From Bathynomus jamesi (lineage: Eukaryota; Arthropoda; Malacostraca; Isopoda; Cirolanidae), in contig JAJOZX010002356.1 of the NCBI GenBank assembly GCA_023014485.1, positions 62,001 to 126,000 of the forward strand: a stretch of DNA of 64,000 nucleotides. The letters run 5' to 3'. Shown here piece by piece: positions 32,560 to 43,739 of this stretch; positions within the stretch are counted from its first letter, which is position 1; each line of letters opens with the position of its first letter. Under the pieces are notes generated by a model. The model was not told where the DNA came from, searched no databases, and was given only the letters and a program-made list of their open reading frames with translations. The position numbers were made by a program, and so were the translations under genes.

Positions 32560-32975
32560 AAATTACAGAACCGAGCAGGAAGAAAATAAACCCTGAAAAG
32601 TAAAGTTTTTTTATTCTGTTTTATTCTGTTTAATCCCATTAAAAATTAAATACATAATATTGTATTACATATTTCATTTTTAAAACCCACGATATCTTGT
32701 ATTTCCTTCAATTTCAAGAGAAGTATTCCAAATGTATTCCTTGGGTATTACAAGGTTGTACAAAAAAAAAAAAATATATATATATATGCCAAACTCCAAA
32801 ACAACATTCGTTCAGTATTCAGGCTTCCACACAGCAGTCTCTATTAGTCTTATATAAGACTAATAAACTACATGGAGTTCAACGCTGTTCACGATCATAT
32901 TAATTGTTTATCTTTATGAACACATATATTAAATTATAATTACCTGTATGTCAATGACTGCACATTCAATGTCCT
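32560..32975. other. No gene recognised
   Basis: AT-rich flank with an (A)n(TA)n tract at 32760-32786. Confidence 0.5.
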
Positions 32976-33708
32976 TTAGATACATATGTCTGTGTTATAT
33001 GTTGTTGGACTCGGTTGTCTCCAACCCTCCAACCCACCTTGACTAACACTGCGGCGTTGCCACATGTACGGAGTCGCCTGTGAGGCGAGGAACATTACAT
33101 ATGCGGGCAACTGTACATCTAAATTGTCCAAACCTGAAAACATTTTTAACATCTGTATCATATCTCCCCCTCATACAACGTCTCTCAAAACTAAACATGC
33201 CTAATTCCTTTAATCTATCCCTGTATTCCAATCTTCTTAGGTTAGGGATAAGCTTGGTTGCCCTACGTTGCACACCTACAAGCATATCAATATCATGTCT
33301 AAGGCGAGGGGATCAAGCTTGAATGCAGTATTCTAAGTGAGCCCTAACATAAGAATTATATAATTTACAGATGACTTCCTTACTCTTGTAACTAACATTC
33401 CTCTTAATAATAATACCTAACATTTTATTTGCTTTATTTCTAGCCTCGTAGCACTGCTTAGAAAATTTTAGATCACTACAAACTATAATGGCAAGATCCA
33501 TTTCCTTTCTAACATCCTCCAACCAGTTCCCTCGCATCTCATAACTAAAGTTTTCATTATTTCTACCAAAATGCATGACTTTGCATTTTTGAACATTGAA
33601 TTCCATCTGCCATTTACTACTAGCCTGAGCAACTAATCTATCAAGATCCTTTTGCAATTTATAACAATTTTCTATATGTTCGTGGCTCATCATCACTAAA
33701 AGCAACAA
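32976..33708 (-). pseudogene. CR1/Jockey-type reverse transcriptase C-terminal relic
   Basis: LQKDLDRLVAQASSKWQMEF, NVQKCKVMHFGRNNENFS, KANKMLGIIIKR and YVRAHLEYCIQ are followed by an in-frame TGA where the family has Trp. Then come HDIDMLVGVQRRATKLIPNL and FSFERRCMRG. A further frameshift leads to MIQMLKMFSGLDNLD. It is a different subfamily from the copy at 28.2-29.6 kb. Confidence 0.8.
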
Positions 33709-33971
33709 GGCATACTATGTGCTATCACTTATCATAGTTCAAAGAATATTCAATTCTGTCCCCATTTTTATTTTTAAACAAAAATTTAAACATTTCATTA
33801 CCCTTGAAACCTTGTAAACGAATCACAGAAAACTGTGAACAGATTGGTTCATTTGTCAGCATAACTGCTGTAAACACAGCGTACGTGCCATGGAAGAAGC
33901 TACTTTTATTTTACTGTAGGAGCATTTCATCGCTACTCCGCAATTGACCTAACCTGACCTCAAAATAATTC

Positions 33972-34418
33972 TGGGATCAATCCCAGAATAGGCACCTGAA
34001 ATCATTTTTAGGTGCTTAATCTGGGATTGAGGCAAAACACAGGTGCTTAATCTGGGATTGAGGAGAAAAAAATATAAACAGTTTTTAGAGATATAATTTC
34101 ATTGTTTTTATCAATATTTGAGAAAATCAACTCTAACCTAACCTAACCTATATCTATACCAATTTATGTGGCAAGATAGATTTGCTTCAGATGGATTCAG
34201 AAACATTCGGGCTCATATTGCAGGAATTTACAATATCTAAAATTTTTCTTTATTCATTAAACCACTTTAAACCTTTTATAACTTTGCCTTTATTACATTT
34301 GTAATGAACTTTGTATAAACAATAAATTTTGTAATCATCAGTTTTTTTTTATTTAATTCCTTGCAAGGTGCCTATTCTGGGATTGAGGTACATCAGGTGC
34401 CTATTCTGGGATTGACCC
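33972..34418. mobile_element. ~447-bp MITE with GGGATTGATCCC-type ends
   Basis: The left end reads TGGGATCAATCCCAGAATAG plus GCACCTGA. The right end is its inverted copy, ending GGGATTGACCC. TAATTC flanks both sides (33966-33971 and 34419-34424). The motif 'aggtgc.tattctgggattga' is repeated twice at each end. There is no coding capacity. Confidence 0.7.
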
Positions 34419-34479
34419 TAATTCGGATAATAGTGGAAATTCCCAGTTTCTAGTTTCGTAGAAAAGTTTGCAAGTATTG

Positions 34480-34528
34480 CTATATATAGATATATATACG
34501 TATATATAGATATATATATATATATATA
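34480..34528. repeat. (TA)n-rich tract
   Basis: Imperfect TATATAGATATATA repeats immediately precede the hAT-like terminus. Confidence 0.8.
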
Positions 34529-34534
34529 TAGACA

Positions 34535-34690
34535 GAGCTGGGAAGTAACGCGTTACAAGTAACGGCCGTTACGTAACGCGGTACTTTTTTAGTAACGGTA
34601 GTGGTAACGGCATTATATTTCAAATCAAGTAACTCTTTCAGTAACGACGTTACTTTTTTAGGGAAATACATTCGTTAGTCGTTACTCGTT
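34535..34690. mobile_element. hAT-type terminus rich in GTAACG motifs
   Basis: CAGAGCTGGGAAGTAACGCG is followed by repeated GTAACG/CGTTAC words in both orientations, the subterminal pattern of many hAT elements. A matching block in the other orientation is at 56845-56975, beyond a hAT C-terminal exon. The two may be the ends of one element split by later insertions. Confidence 0.5.
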
Positions 34691-34744
34691 ACTTTTTTAT
34701 CGTAGCTCGCAATTAGTTTCTTTCGATCCTCACTCATTCATTAA

Positions 34745-36160
34745 CCGTTAAAAATTTGTCCCTTCTCTATGAGCGAGGTGTGCATGTCTCGAGCGGTGTC
34801 CCAATTGGGTCGCTCGAATGTAGACGACGACGATGGACTATGAATTCCAGAGGCGGTCCCCTTGGTTTGAGTCGGAGTTGTATCCGAAAGATGATGGACA
34901 ACGTCACTCTCGGGTTACGAAAACTCAACAAAAAAACTCTGTGGAGGTGTCGTGTCTCACGTCGACACTAGTGGACGCACCAGGCTCTCACGCCTTGCAA
35001 TAAAATGTGTGTGGGTTCCACTAACCACTCTTACCTCGAATCGTTGTAAAGTTTCGGAAGGTTACCTTCAAGTGCTTCCTGATTCCGTTTCACGAAATCA
35101 CCGGAGAAAATACTGTTTAAACTGAATTGCGCGGTGAATGGAAACGACGAAGTTCACTTTAACATAGTTTTTATTAATCTCACTTCGATTACACAGTCCT
35201 TTTGGTGAGAACAATTAAATTTGGTTAAGTTTAAAAAAAAATAAAGGTTATATGATTTCCAAGGTGAGGTCAAATACAGAATAAGTCGTAAAATTAAGTA
35301 AGAAGCAAAATGTACAATTTATGCCGCTGTTTCTTAAAAGCGATCTGCGGCAAATTTATAGCTTGGATTTGATTCGACTTTAAATTGGAGTTAAGTTGAT
35401 CAGGGCGAGGTAGTGCCACTGCACAATTAATCACAGAAGTAATCACACAGCCTGCGTGGTTGGGGATAATAAGAGGGCAAAGAACCTCGTTCCCGACGCT
35501 CTCTGGGTTTTTAAAACCTCGGGGTAGACGGAGACGAGGTAGCTAAGGGTTACCCTCTTACGGGAGAAGTTTAGCAGCAAGCGCCTATGATAGTTTCCGA
35601 CATTCAAAGTTAGGCGGAGGTAAATTCAATTTACAGCCACGATTGGGCAATTGAGATTAGGGAGAGTCCCGGGGGTGAACCAATCATGATCGAAATAGTT
35701 TCTGCGGAGCTTGTGTTTTTCTTTTGATAATAAAGCATAACTGTAGGATCTACAGGCGCCAGGGGGGCGGCGTGAAGGTAGGGTGGAACCCGTACAAAAG
35801 GTAATCGATTGGGAGGGAACTTATAGAGCGTAAATGAATCTTATATTCGAAACCATCAATTTGCGTGATTTTTTCGGAAGAAGATAAATAGTGATGAGAG
35901 ACAGCTGAAATTTGGTGGGGAAGTGGGTTAGGCTAAGAGAAGTCGGGTGGTATATAGGTTGACACAATTATGCTTTATCTATGGGAATGGTACAAGATTT
36001 TAGTAAAATTTACTAATAAAAAAATGAAAAGACTGATGTGTTTATAGACGTTCGCCTTGCATCGCGAGATGCTGATAACAACGGAGGTGGAGGGGGGATC
36101 GAAGAATTCATGCGGTGAGCATGTTTTCATATACATCTCGCATTTCATGATTTACGCTGA
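34745..36160. other. No gene recognised; possible leader of an LTR element
   Basis: About 1.4 kb of moderately GC-rich sequence without supported genes, just upstream of the gag/protease-like frame at 36291. It could contain a decayed LTR and leader, but I could not find a matching LTR downstream. Confidence 0.35.
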
Positions 36161-36171
36161 GATTACTTGGG

Positions 36172-36317
36172 GGTTACGCCGGGTTCCAAGGGGTACTTCG
36201 GGTTAAAAGGGGTTACTGGGGGTTACGCCGGGTTACAAGGGGTACTTCGGGTTAAAAGGGGTTACTTGGGGTTACGCCGGGTTACAAGGAGTGCTTCGGG
36301 TTAAAAGGGGTTACTGC
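36172..36317 (+). repeat. 49-bp tandem repeat, three copies
   Basis: GGTTACGCCGGGTTACAAGG starts units at 36172, 36221 and 36270, each continuing 'gggtacttcgggttaaaaggggttact'. The gag/protease frame at 36291 opens inside the last copy. Confidence 0.8.
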
Positions 36318-37676
36318 GAATTACATGGGGTTACTCCGCGTATGAAAGATTGCACACACTGTGATGTCAGAACTAAGGAATTTCTTTTTTGGGGGGGTTC
36401 AACGTTAGAATGCAATTCGTCAAGACAAAGTCCTGTAGGCGAGTCAGTTTTTATGAATTTTGATAATCATTGTGATGTTTATGATGACAGTAACAGTTTA
36501 GTAATGAATCGATCGTGTCCCAATGACTCCTTGTTAAACTCCGTTAATTTGTGTTGTGAGCAGTGTGGCAAGCAATCTTTTCCTAAAGAGCAAATTGCTC
36601 ACGTAGAGACGTATTGTCAATTGCAGACATCATGTCTCTCCAGTTGGTCACCCGATTCCCCTGATTGCGATATTCCAAATTTTGGTTTTCCTCCCAATAC
36701 CCCAACCTCGTGCGAAACCATCGATGATGCAGACGAAGCATGTTCACATGTTTCGGAGACGCCTCCTTGGACTCTTGAAATGGAGCTTATTGACGAGAGC
36801 TCACAAATTTTCATGAAAACTTCTGTTAACAACCAAGCAGTTTTGGCTCTTGTTGAAACTGGCTGTCAGGCGAATTACATTAAACACGACGCATACAAGA
36901 AGTTACTCAAGTTGGCTACGGGAAAATTCGACTTGCATTCTCGTTTGACCCACATTGACGATGATTGGGAAGAATACAGTACCGGAGAAATTAATCTTCC
37001 TATTGAGTTTGATTCAGTCCCTTATCTGACTCCATTTGTGGTCGTATCTGAATTGAATTGGGATGGAGATTTACTCTTGGGGATGAATTTCCTTATTTCG
37101 CACGATCTTTATAGAGAAGCAGGCATAATTCGAGGAAAGAACTCACCTTTCGAGTATGTTTGTCACCCTTATTCTTCGGTCTTTTCAGCCGAGGGTGAAA
37201 GACTCGTTTCAGAGAGCCCGACGGACTCCCTGGAACCAGTTCAAAATGAAAATGAACCGCTACCAGATGGGGAAGATTCTTCATCAATTGTCAATTGTTC
37301 CGTTCTAGTTCCGACGAACGAAGAACTAGAAAACCAACATACTTTTGGTATTTTTTAGTATGAAGACTCGAATGTCTTCACAGTAGATCCCTGTGACTCC
37401 ATCGAGAGCGAGTCACCTCCTTTAGTGACAGTTAGGCCGGAACTTGAAGTTCCAGGTGTTCTGGCTATTCCAAATAAATTTGAAAACTTATCTTCTTTAA
37501 GTCTCGACTTGGTCATTTCGCTTGAATCCCTATTTAAGGAAGATGACTTGATGTTGTTTTCAAAGGTAGAGGATTTTCCACCAAATTCCGAGGCTAAGCC
37601 CATAGGTGCCGGGAGCGAACCCGAACCTACTCCACCGTCGGAAGTCGTACGCGCGGAATATTCCTCACTACCATAA
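36291..37676 (+). CDS. Gypsy-like gag-end/protease frame with one in-frame TAG
   Basis: A Cys/His cluster (GYCELHGVTPRMKDCTHC) at the N-terminus and CCEQCGKQSF are followed by a retropepsin-like domain: FMKTSVNNQAVLALVETG (active-site DTG replaced by ETG), YLTPFVVVSELNWDGDLLLG and MNFLISHDLYREAG. A single TAG at 37356-37358 interrupts, yet the same frame stays open to 37676. No RT follows directly. If the Asp-to-Glu change is real, the protease is unlikely to be active. The frame start is inside a tandem repeat, so the true N-terminus is unknown. Confidence 0.55.
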
Positions 37677-38640
37677 TATGATCATTCCATCGATCATCCT
37701 CATCTTTCTCCCTCAAGTTAATGTTTTCACCCTTCTTGCCCTTTACTTTGCGGATCTTTCTCTTTGGCTGTTCCTGGATCCTCTTCTGAAGCCAGTGAAA
37801 GCCATTCTTCTTAATCCCGATACACCACCTCCTTTTAAGTAAGCAAGGCTCGTATGGTCAGTCCATTGCTTCCTGGCATGTTGCGAAAACCTTTAACCGA
37901 ATGACCCACATGCCCGATCGCAAGACAACTTAACCATGCGGCTGATGTATCTGGCTCCGTATGTTCGTGAGATTCATCCGTATGACCGAACATACCCTCA
38001 ATTTAGGTTAAGTTGTTTTTTGTTTTATTTTTTTAAATTAATCTTAATTATACAGAACTTATAACCTATAAGTGTTCAGTTCAGTATAGCTCATAGTTGA
38101 GTTCTATTTTCAACTTTTTATTCTTGATTTTTTTTTTTATTCAATTAATCATGAGTAATTTTCATTAAATTGTTAGTCTACCATTTGTTAAGGGTATCAA
38201 CCTAAAATTAGAGCCAATTTTGACACACTATACCAGGATGCCATTCCTTTTCCCCTTCTAATAATTCTGTTACACCATTTCACTATTACTAATTACATAA
38301 CTGTACCCTCACCATGAATTCCACTAAAACCTGTTGTTATCTATGCTCCGTCAACTCGTCAAATAAAATTCAATTGCTGTACTGATACTGCTGGTCAATA
38401 TTAATGGTGATATACTGTTAATATAACGCTATGAAGGTTACTAGTCGAATTGAATTCTGTGCCTAAATTCAGTTTCCAATACCGCTTAATTTACTTTAAC
38501 TAATTTAAAGTCCTTTTAAGTGCATATTCATTTTAATTACCTTCATACGTGCAACTGAGTTAATTACGTAAAATCTATAATCCCGATTGAATTTTATTAC
38601 TTTTGACACATATTCGAATTCACTTTCCTACTGATTATAC
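37677..38640. other. No supported gene; flank up to the inserted gypsy element
   Basis: A short hydrophobic frame (37680-37842) is present but unsupported. ATAC at 38637-38640 is the left target duplication of the gypsy element. Confidence 0.4.
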
Positions 38641-39273
38641 TGTTACCGTGACCAGGATTCCACAACCGAATATATATATGTCCCCTTTACAGCGCGAGGC
38701 CGTCCCAGCCAGGAACAGTAAAACATTGGATTACAAAACTATATATTAATATATACAAAGTAAATCAAGCTGCCTACACAAGTGATCATTACCCAAACCT
38801 AAACTTAACTTAAACTTAACCTAAACTTAACTTGACCTAAAACTAAACTAAACTTAACTTAACTTAACCTAAACCTAAACTTAAACCTACAATATTAAAT
38901 ACTTAAATCACTGGCACTTATAAAAAAATGGGGTTTATTCAGGGCGCTCACAAGCAGTTGCGAGATCTGGCTCCCAACTCCGTCTCCTCTTTTGCAGAGG
39001 ACAATTCTTAGGTTACTGTTGTTACAGTATGCTGTCTCTCCAACTAAATCTAATACAAAAAATTCCTTCACAGGGAAACCTTCGATAATATTTGTTTCTT
39101 ATTTTAAATTTTACACGGTTTAATCACCAAAATTTCCAGTTCAAGACCAGCTGTCCGCTTTCAAGCAACCAAAATTCAAAAGTCCAAGCACGCACGAAAT
39201 TCAGCCACGTATCACATACCATACAACCAACCACCCAACGGATCATCCAAAAATCAACATGCACCCTGTTACA
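38641..39273 (-). repeat. 3' LTR of the gypsy element
   Basis: 633 bp, TG...CA ends. It contains a TTAGGTTTAAGTTTAGG-like tandem tract (38798-38890) and a short (TA)n. It differs from the other LTR by a handful of substitutions and repeat-length changes. Confidence 0.92.
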
Positions 39274-39292
39274 CTTCCCCACCCTAAGAATG
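39274..39292 (-). other. Polypurine tract of the gypsy element
   Basis: On the minus strand AGGGTGGGGAAG directly precedes the 3' LTR. This is the expected plus-strand primer site for reverse transcription. Confidence 0.6.
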
Positions 39293-39326
39293 AAATAAAA
39301 TTTCATTCTAACCATACATTCTGTAG

Positions 39327-39361
<35 letters not shown>

Positions 39362-40349
39362 AGACAGACAGACTGGTTTCCCTAATAAAATATTGCAAGT
39401 CATTTAAATACAAAAAGAGAAAAAAATAATACAGAATACCCAATTTACCTATACAAAACTATTAGCTTACCAATATTAATAAGCCTGTACATATATTATA
39501 CCTACACCATCAATACGCGTAATTACACTGATACAGAAGAACATACCCAATTATATACATATTTACAAGTAAGCACACTCCCTATGCCCTAATTAATGAG
39601 ATACACGAGTAGTAAATACCGATACGAATACGCTACCCCAAACCCGCAGTATATACAAACAAATAAAGTTATAATGACAAATATAAAATAAATTCAATTG
39701 TTGAACAAAACAGGGACCCAAACATTTTCAGAAAAAAAATTTCTATACACTTTTAGCCATTCACCTTTTTTTTAAATTAATAAAACAGGATAACAGAAAA
39801 ATCAGCGAAGCAGTTACATGTAGCCAGCCGTTTCCTTGCCAGGCATCTGCTCTTCATCTTCATACGATGAGAAATACGAAATTGTGTCCTTGAACGTTCA
39901 TTACCGCTGATCCTGTTCACCAAGCAATCCATCCAGAAATGGCGCAACCATGCAAACTGGTAATTAGTTCTGCATGAACATTCACTGACATTGATCCTGT
40001 ACACCAGCAGTCCATCCAGAAATGGCGCAGGCGTGTAGGTGGTAGTTAGTTCTCTCTGGGTCCGTTAATGGATTCATAATTTTCTCTCTGGATACCCCCC
40101 CCCCTTTATGACGTTTCAAACACATATATAACCGTGCCAGTGCCCTAATTTCAATGAAAAAACATACCTATTCCTTATTACATTCTTAGTCATTAGCTAT
40201 TTTAAGTTCTAAAAAGAAACAGCCGTACATTAATTTACGAGTAATTACTGCCAATACTAAGAGTACCCTATAAAACAAATAGTTAATGCTATTTTCTCCA
40301 TAAATTACAAATTTTATTGTCTATGACATTCAAATTTAGATACAGGAGT
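39293..40349 (-). other. 3' untranslated region of the gypsy element
   Basis: No supported gene. It contains (CA)n at about 39330-39359 and a twice-repeated ~85-bp unit at about 39907-40060 (TGATCCTGT.CACCA.CA, TCCATCCAGAAATGGCGCA). Confidence 0.6.
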
Positions 40350-41238
40350 CTATTTTTCATATACAAGTTTATATACAAATTTAATTAGAGAGTAAAAATA
40401 ATCCAAATATAATTTCGATAATATCAAAGAAATGCTACAAAACTTAGACATTCTATTATGTCTAACCTTATACTCAATTGTATGGACTTGCACATTTGAA
40501 ATTTCCGGCACAGTACCCTTAGAACGAGTTCTAGGGCCTGATTTCGGCTCCAGCTTTTCACTACACACTGTACTTTCAGTCTGTTCACTCTCTGTTCTAA
40601 CACACTTGATCCTTTCTAATTCATGACCCACATTCTCGCTAACTCCTCTCTCTGACTGACTCACATTGATGCTCATTCGACTGGCAGTACACGCATAACC
40701 TTCAATTTCCTCAAAGCGTATTTTCCCACTAATGGATCTATTTATTGGAACCACACAACTAACCTCCTAATATTCAAACATTTATCCTGCCTCTGCACGC
40801 ACTCATCACCCAAATCATCTCCCTCAAACACCGAATCCTCTAACTCGTACATATCCACCTCATTGCTACCAAACTGTTCGCCATAAAACTATTCATAGAG
40901 GAATGCCTTACCCTCCTTTCTGACTCGCATTTTTCATTCATGATGGTCCCTTGCCACAAATAAGAGCTACTCGCAATAATCGAATTATCCCATGTCATTT
41001 CTTCAACATCCTCATCCTCTACTGGATCTTTCTCGCACCCATTCACTTCCTTACAAGCTTCATCTAAAACTATTTCGGTTTGTAGAGCCGCATCGATCAG
41101 CTCAGCTCGTCTCACATTACAGAAACATTCTAAGGTGTCTTCCGTTTGAACCGACACATCCCTTTTCCACTTCAGCACACGATTCAGCCATGTCATACTC
41201 CTTTCAAAACCTTTCTTGCAACTTGTGTTACCCAACAA
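40350..41238 (-). pseudogene. C-terminal extension of the gypsy polyprotein
   Basis: Downstream of integrase the minus strand stays mostly open in shifting frames for about 290 codons: KKGFERSMTWLNRVLKWKRD, acidic CEKDPVEDEDVEEMTWD, EVDMYELEDSVFEGDD, and near the end SGPRTRSKGTVPEISN. It has no envelope-like membrane segments that I can see and no chromodomain. It probably belongs to the polyprotein and is disordered. Function unknown. Confidence 0.5.
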
Positions 41239-41270
41239 TCTTCTCTTATACCTTCTTTTATTAACTTTAT

Positions 41271-42560
41271 TTACTCGAGTCTCGCTTTCAAACGACTCTT
41301 CCCAGTTGCATCTACGTGTAATCCTACAAAGCGAGAATTTTCATTGTTCTGCGATTCCAGTCGTGACTCCTCTAATCTTGCTATCTCCACATTGATACTC
41401 TCCACATTACTAACGGGTTCCACCAACCATCTTTCTATCACTCCTTCATATTCATCTACACAATTTCCCAACTCCTTTATCATACGTTGTCGCTCGAAGT
41501 ACTCTTCCAAATACTTTGGCGGTTCCCCGAACAGTTTCAGGTGCGTATGGTGCACCCTCAAACATTCACTTTCATTTTGTACAACATACGAAACTCCCCC
41601 TTCCATAACTTTTTTAACCGAGTATGGACCCACATATCTCTCACTCATTTTCAAAGTTCTATCTGTAGTAATTAACTTCCTAAGAACCTTCACGCCTATT
41701 CCATAGGGGATGAAGTTAGGGTGACCTTCACGCCAAGTCAATTGTTCATCAAAGGGAATAGGTAACAGCTCGCCTCGTCCCAGGGTGCCCTCTGCTAATT
41801 TCTGTGCAGGTGGCTTACCAGTCTGCGAATGTACAGTCTGATTATAAAGCATTACCGCCTTTGTCAACCCCTCATCCCATTTACCACTCGTCCCACACAA
41901 ATTTCTCAAAAACTCTGTTATAGTCCTATTCACCCGCTCAACCGCTCCATTACACGCAGGTTTATAGGGACTAGAGCATACATGCTGTATTCCGTACTTG
42001 CTCAACATATCTCCAAACATACGTGACCGAAATTCAGGGCCATTATCACTCAAGACTCGCACCGGTACCTTCAACATTGAATTCAACATTCGTTCAAAAG
42101 AATCAGACACCGACTGAGCACCCTTATTCCGAACTGGTTGCACATGTACGAACTTGCTAAAATGGTCCACACAAACCAAACAGCCAATATACCTACTAAA
42201 CATCTTCGGCAATGCAACCACATCTACAGCCACAAGTTCATATGACCTTCTTGTTATCACTTTTAAAGTTGGAGGAAACGTCACCATATGTCCCACTTTC
42301 ATCTTCTGGCATTGCTCACATGTCCTACATACATCCCGAACTACCATACTTAACCTCGGATGCCATATATACATACCCGCCCACTAAATCACACAATTTG
42401 TCCCTTCCAACATGCGCGAGCCACACATGAAAAGTCACAACTATATGTACTAGCAATTGAAAATCCACTACTGCAGCCCACATTTTCTTTTTCTCATCCC
42501 ACCTCACCAAAACATTTTGAATTACACTCAGATGTGATCTACGGGGCACATACTCTTTAC
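41271..42560 (-). CDS. Gypsy integrase with GPY/F-type C-terminus
   Basis: This is the integrase region of the gypsy polyprotein. Zinc finger: FHVWLAHVGRDKLC (before a frameshift near 42340) with VCRTCEQCQKMK. Core: VAVDVVALPKMFSRY, VRVLSDNGPEFRSRMF and CNGAVERVNRTITEF, giving the D, D, E triad. The C-terminal GPY/F part is YVGPYSVKKVMEGGVSYVV. The core frame 41271-42374 is uninterrupted for 367 codons. Confidence 0.88.
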
Positions 42561-42789
42561 ATTTTTTATTATTACAGTCCATTTCTTCTCCACTCAGAAC
42601 CCTTTTTCGAATTTCATTTAAAACTTGTACCCTACTTTGCAAATTATCAACTTCATTCAAAGGTAAAAAGTTCTCCCAAAACCAACGCAGTGTTTCCTTC
42701 TCATTATATTCCAAATGAACACTCCAGATGTTAATTGCCGATTCATTTCCATAACTAACTGTAACGTTTCTGAAATCTAATACTGTATC

Positions 42790-43097
42790 AGCCCTCTCCA
42801 AGTAGTTGATACCCAGTAAAAAACATACTGGTATAATAGTATCTTTCACAATCGCAAAAGGAAACTCATACTCGCCACACGCATTCTTAACTTTAAGTTT
42901 CACCAGTCTTGACAAATTGACACATTGAATTTCGCACCAAGCCCTTGTAAACTGGCACACACTTCTTCAAATTTTCCTTCTACCCCTTTATCACACAAAT
43001 GCTTAATCACACTCTCTCTCACTAAACATACTACAGCTCCCATGTCCAGAAACGCACAAAACTTGTATCTATCTACAGTGATCCATGACCATGCTAC
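42790..43097 (-). pseudogene. Second retropepsin-like domain in the gypsy polyprotein
   Basis: WITVDRYKFCAFLDMGAVVC resembles the retropepsin active-site strand, with DMG where DTG/DSG is expected. After a frameshift near 42905, FPFAIVKDTIIPVCFLLG plus INYLERADTVLDF matches the ILLG-type strand of the same fold. The element also has an ordinary protease with DSG at 45.7-46.2 kb, so this is an additional domain between the OTU-like segment and integrase. Thr-to-Met is a one-base change (ACG to ATG) and may be copy-specific. Confidence 0.55.
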
Positions 43098-43289
43098 TGG
43101 ACCACCTTCATGGCCACAAGATTCCAACTCTCTCTCTCGCTCATGTCCAACTTCTTTCATAAATAAATTTAATGGCATTAAATCTTCCTTCAATTCTCCT
43201 CTCTCCATATCCTTTTTACTCATTTCTACTTCCTTCTGATGTACATGCCCTACCATTTCTACATCTTTCCTAAACTCGCTCATCTTCTT

Positions 43290-43667
43290 TACAGGATTAA
43301 AGTGAATTCCTCCCAAACTCTGCAAATGGACTTCTTTCAACCCTTCCTCTCCTTTAACACGAAATCCAATGTACGTAACTGAACATTCAGGTATAAAATG
43401 CACCCAAATCTTAACTCTAAACATATCACTGACCATAAGTAAAACTTTTATGTCTGGCATTACTCTGACATCTTTCATGTGTTTCAATTCTTTCAAATTC
43501 CTACCACCCTTATTCAACTTGTACAATTTAGCATGCTTCAGCAGCTCATCCACCACTTTTTCTCTAAATTCTTGCAAACTCTCAGGCACTCCTCCCTCAA
43601 TCTGTTGCTCGTTCAAAACTATCTTCAAACTTTCAAACATAGCCTGCGTTCCACCGGCCACTTCCTT
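43290..43667 (-). CDS. OTU-like segment in the gypsy polyprotein
   Basis: Residues about 355-480 of the 609-codon frame read VAGGTQAMFESLKIVL, then LQEFREKVVDELLKHAKLY, PDIKVLLMVSDMFRVKIWVH and VHLQSLGGIHFNPVKKM. The order (DGNC-like block, 'REKVVDEL' helix, 'VLL.VS..F.VKI.V' strands, 'HFNP' with the His) follows the OTU cysteine-protease fold, which removes ubiquitin. The position of the catalytic Cys appears to be Ala here, so this copy may be a non-catalytic OTU. Assignment is by pattern recognition only. Confidence 0.55.
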
Positions 43668-43739
43668 AATTACTTCTAAACCTTCTGGCAGCTCATTCCT
43701 CAGTTCAACCTCACACCATTCATCTCTAGTCCAATGATT

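Noticed and set aside
38798..38890. Telomere-like TTAGG tract
   Set aside because: The units are irregular (TTTAAG, TTTAGG), lie inside an LTR and occur in both LTRs.
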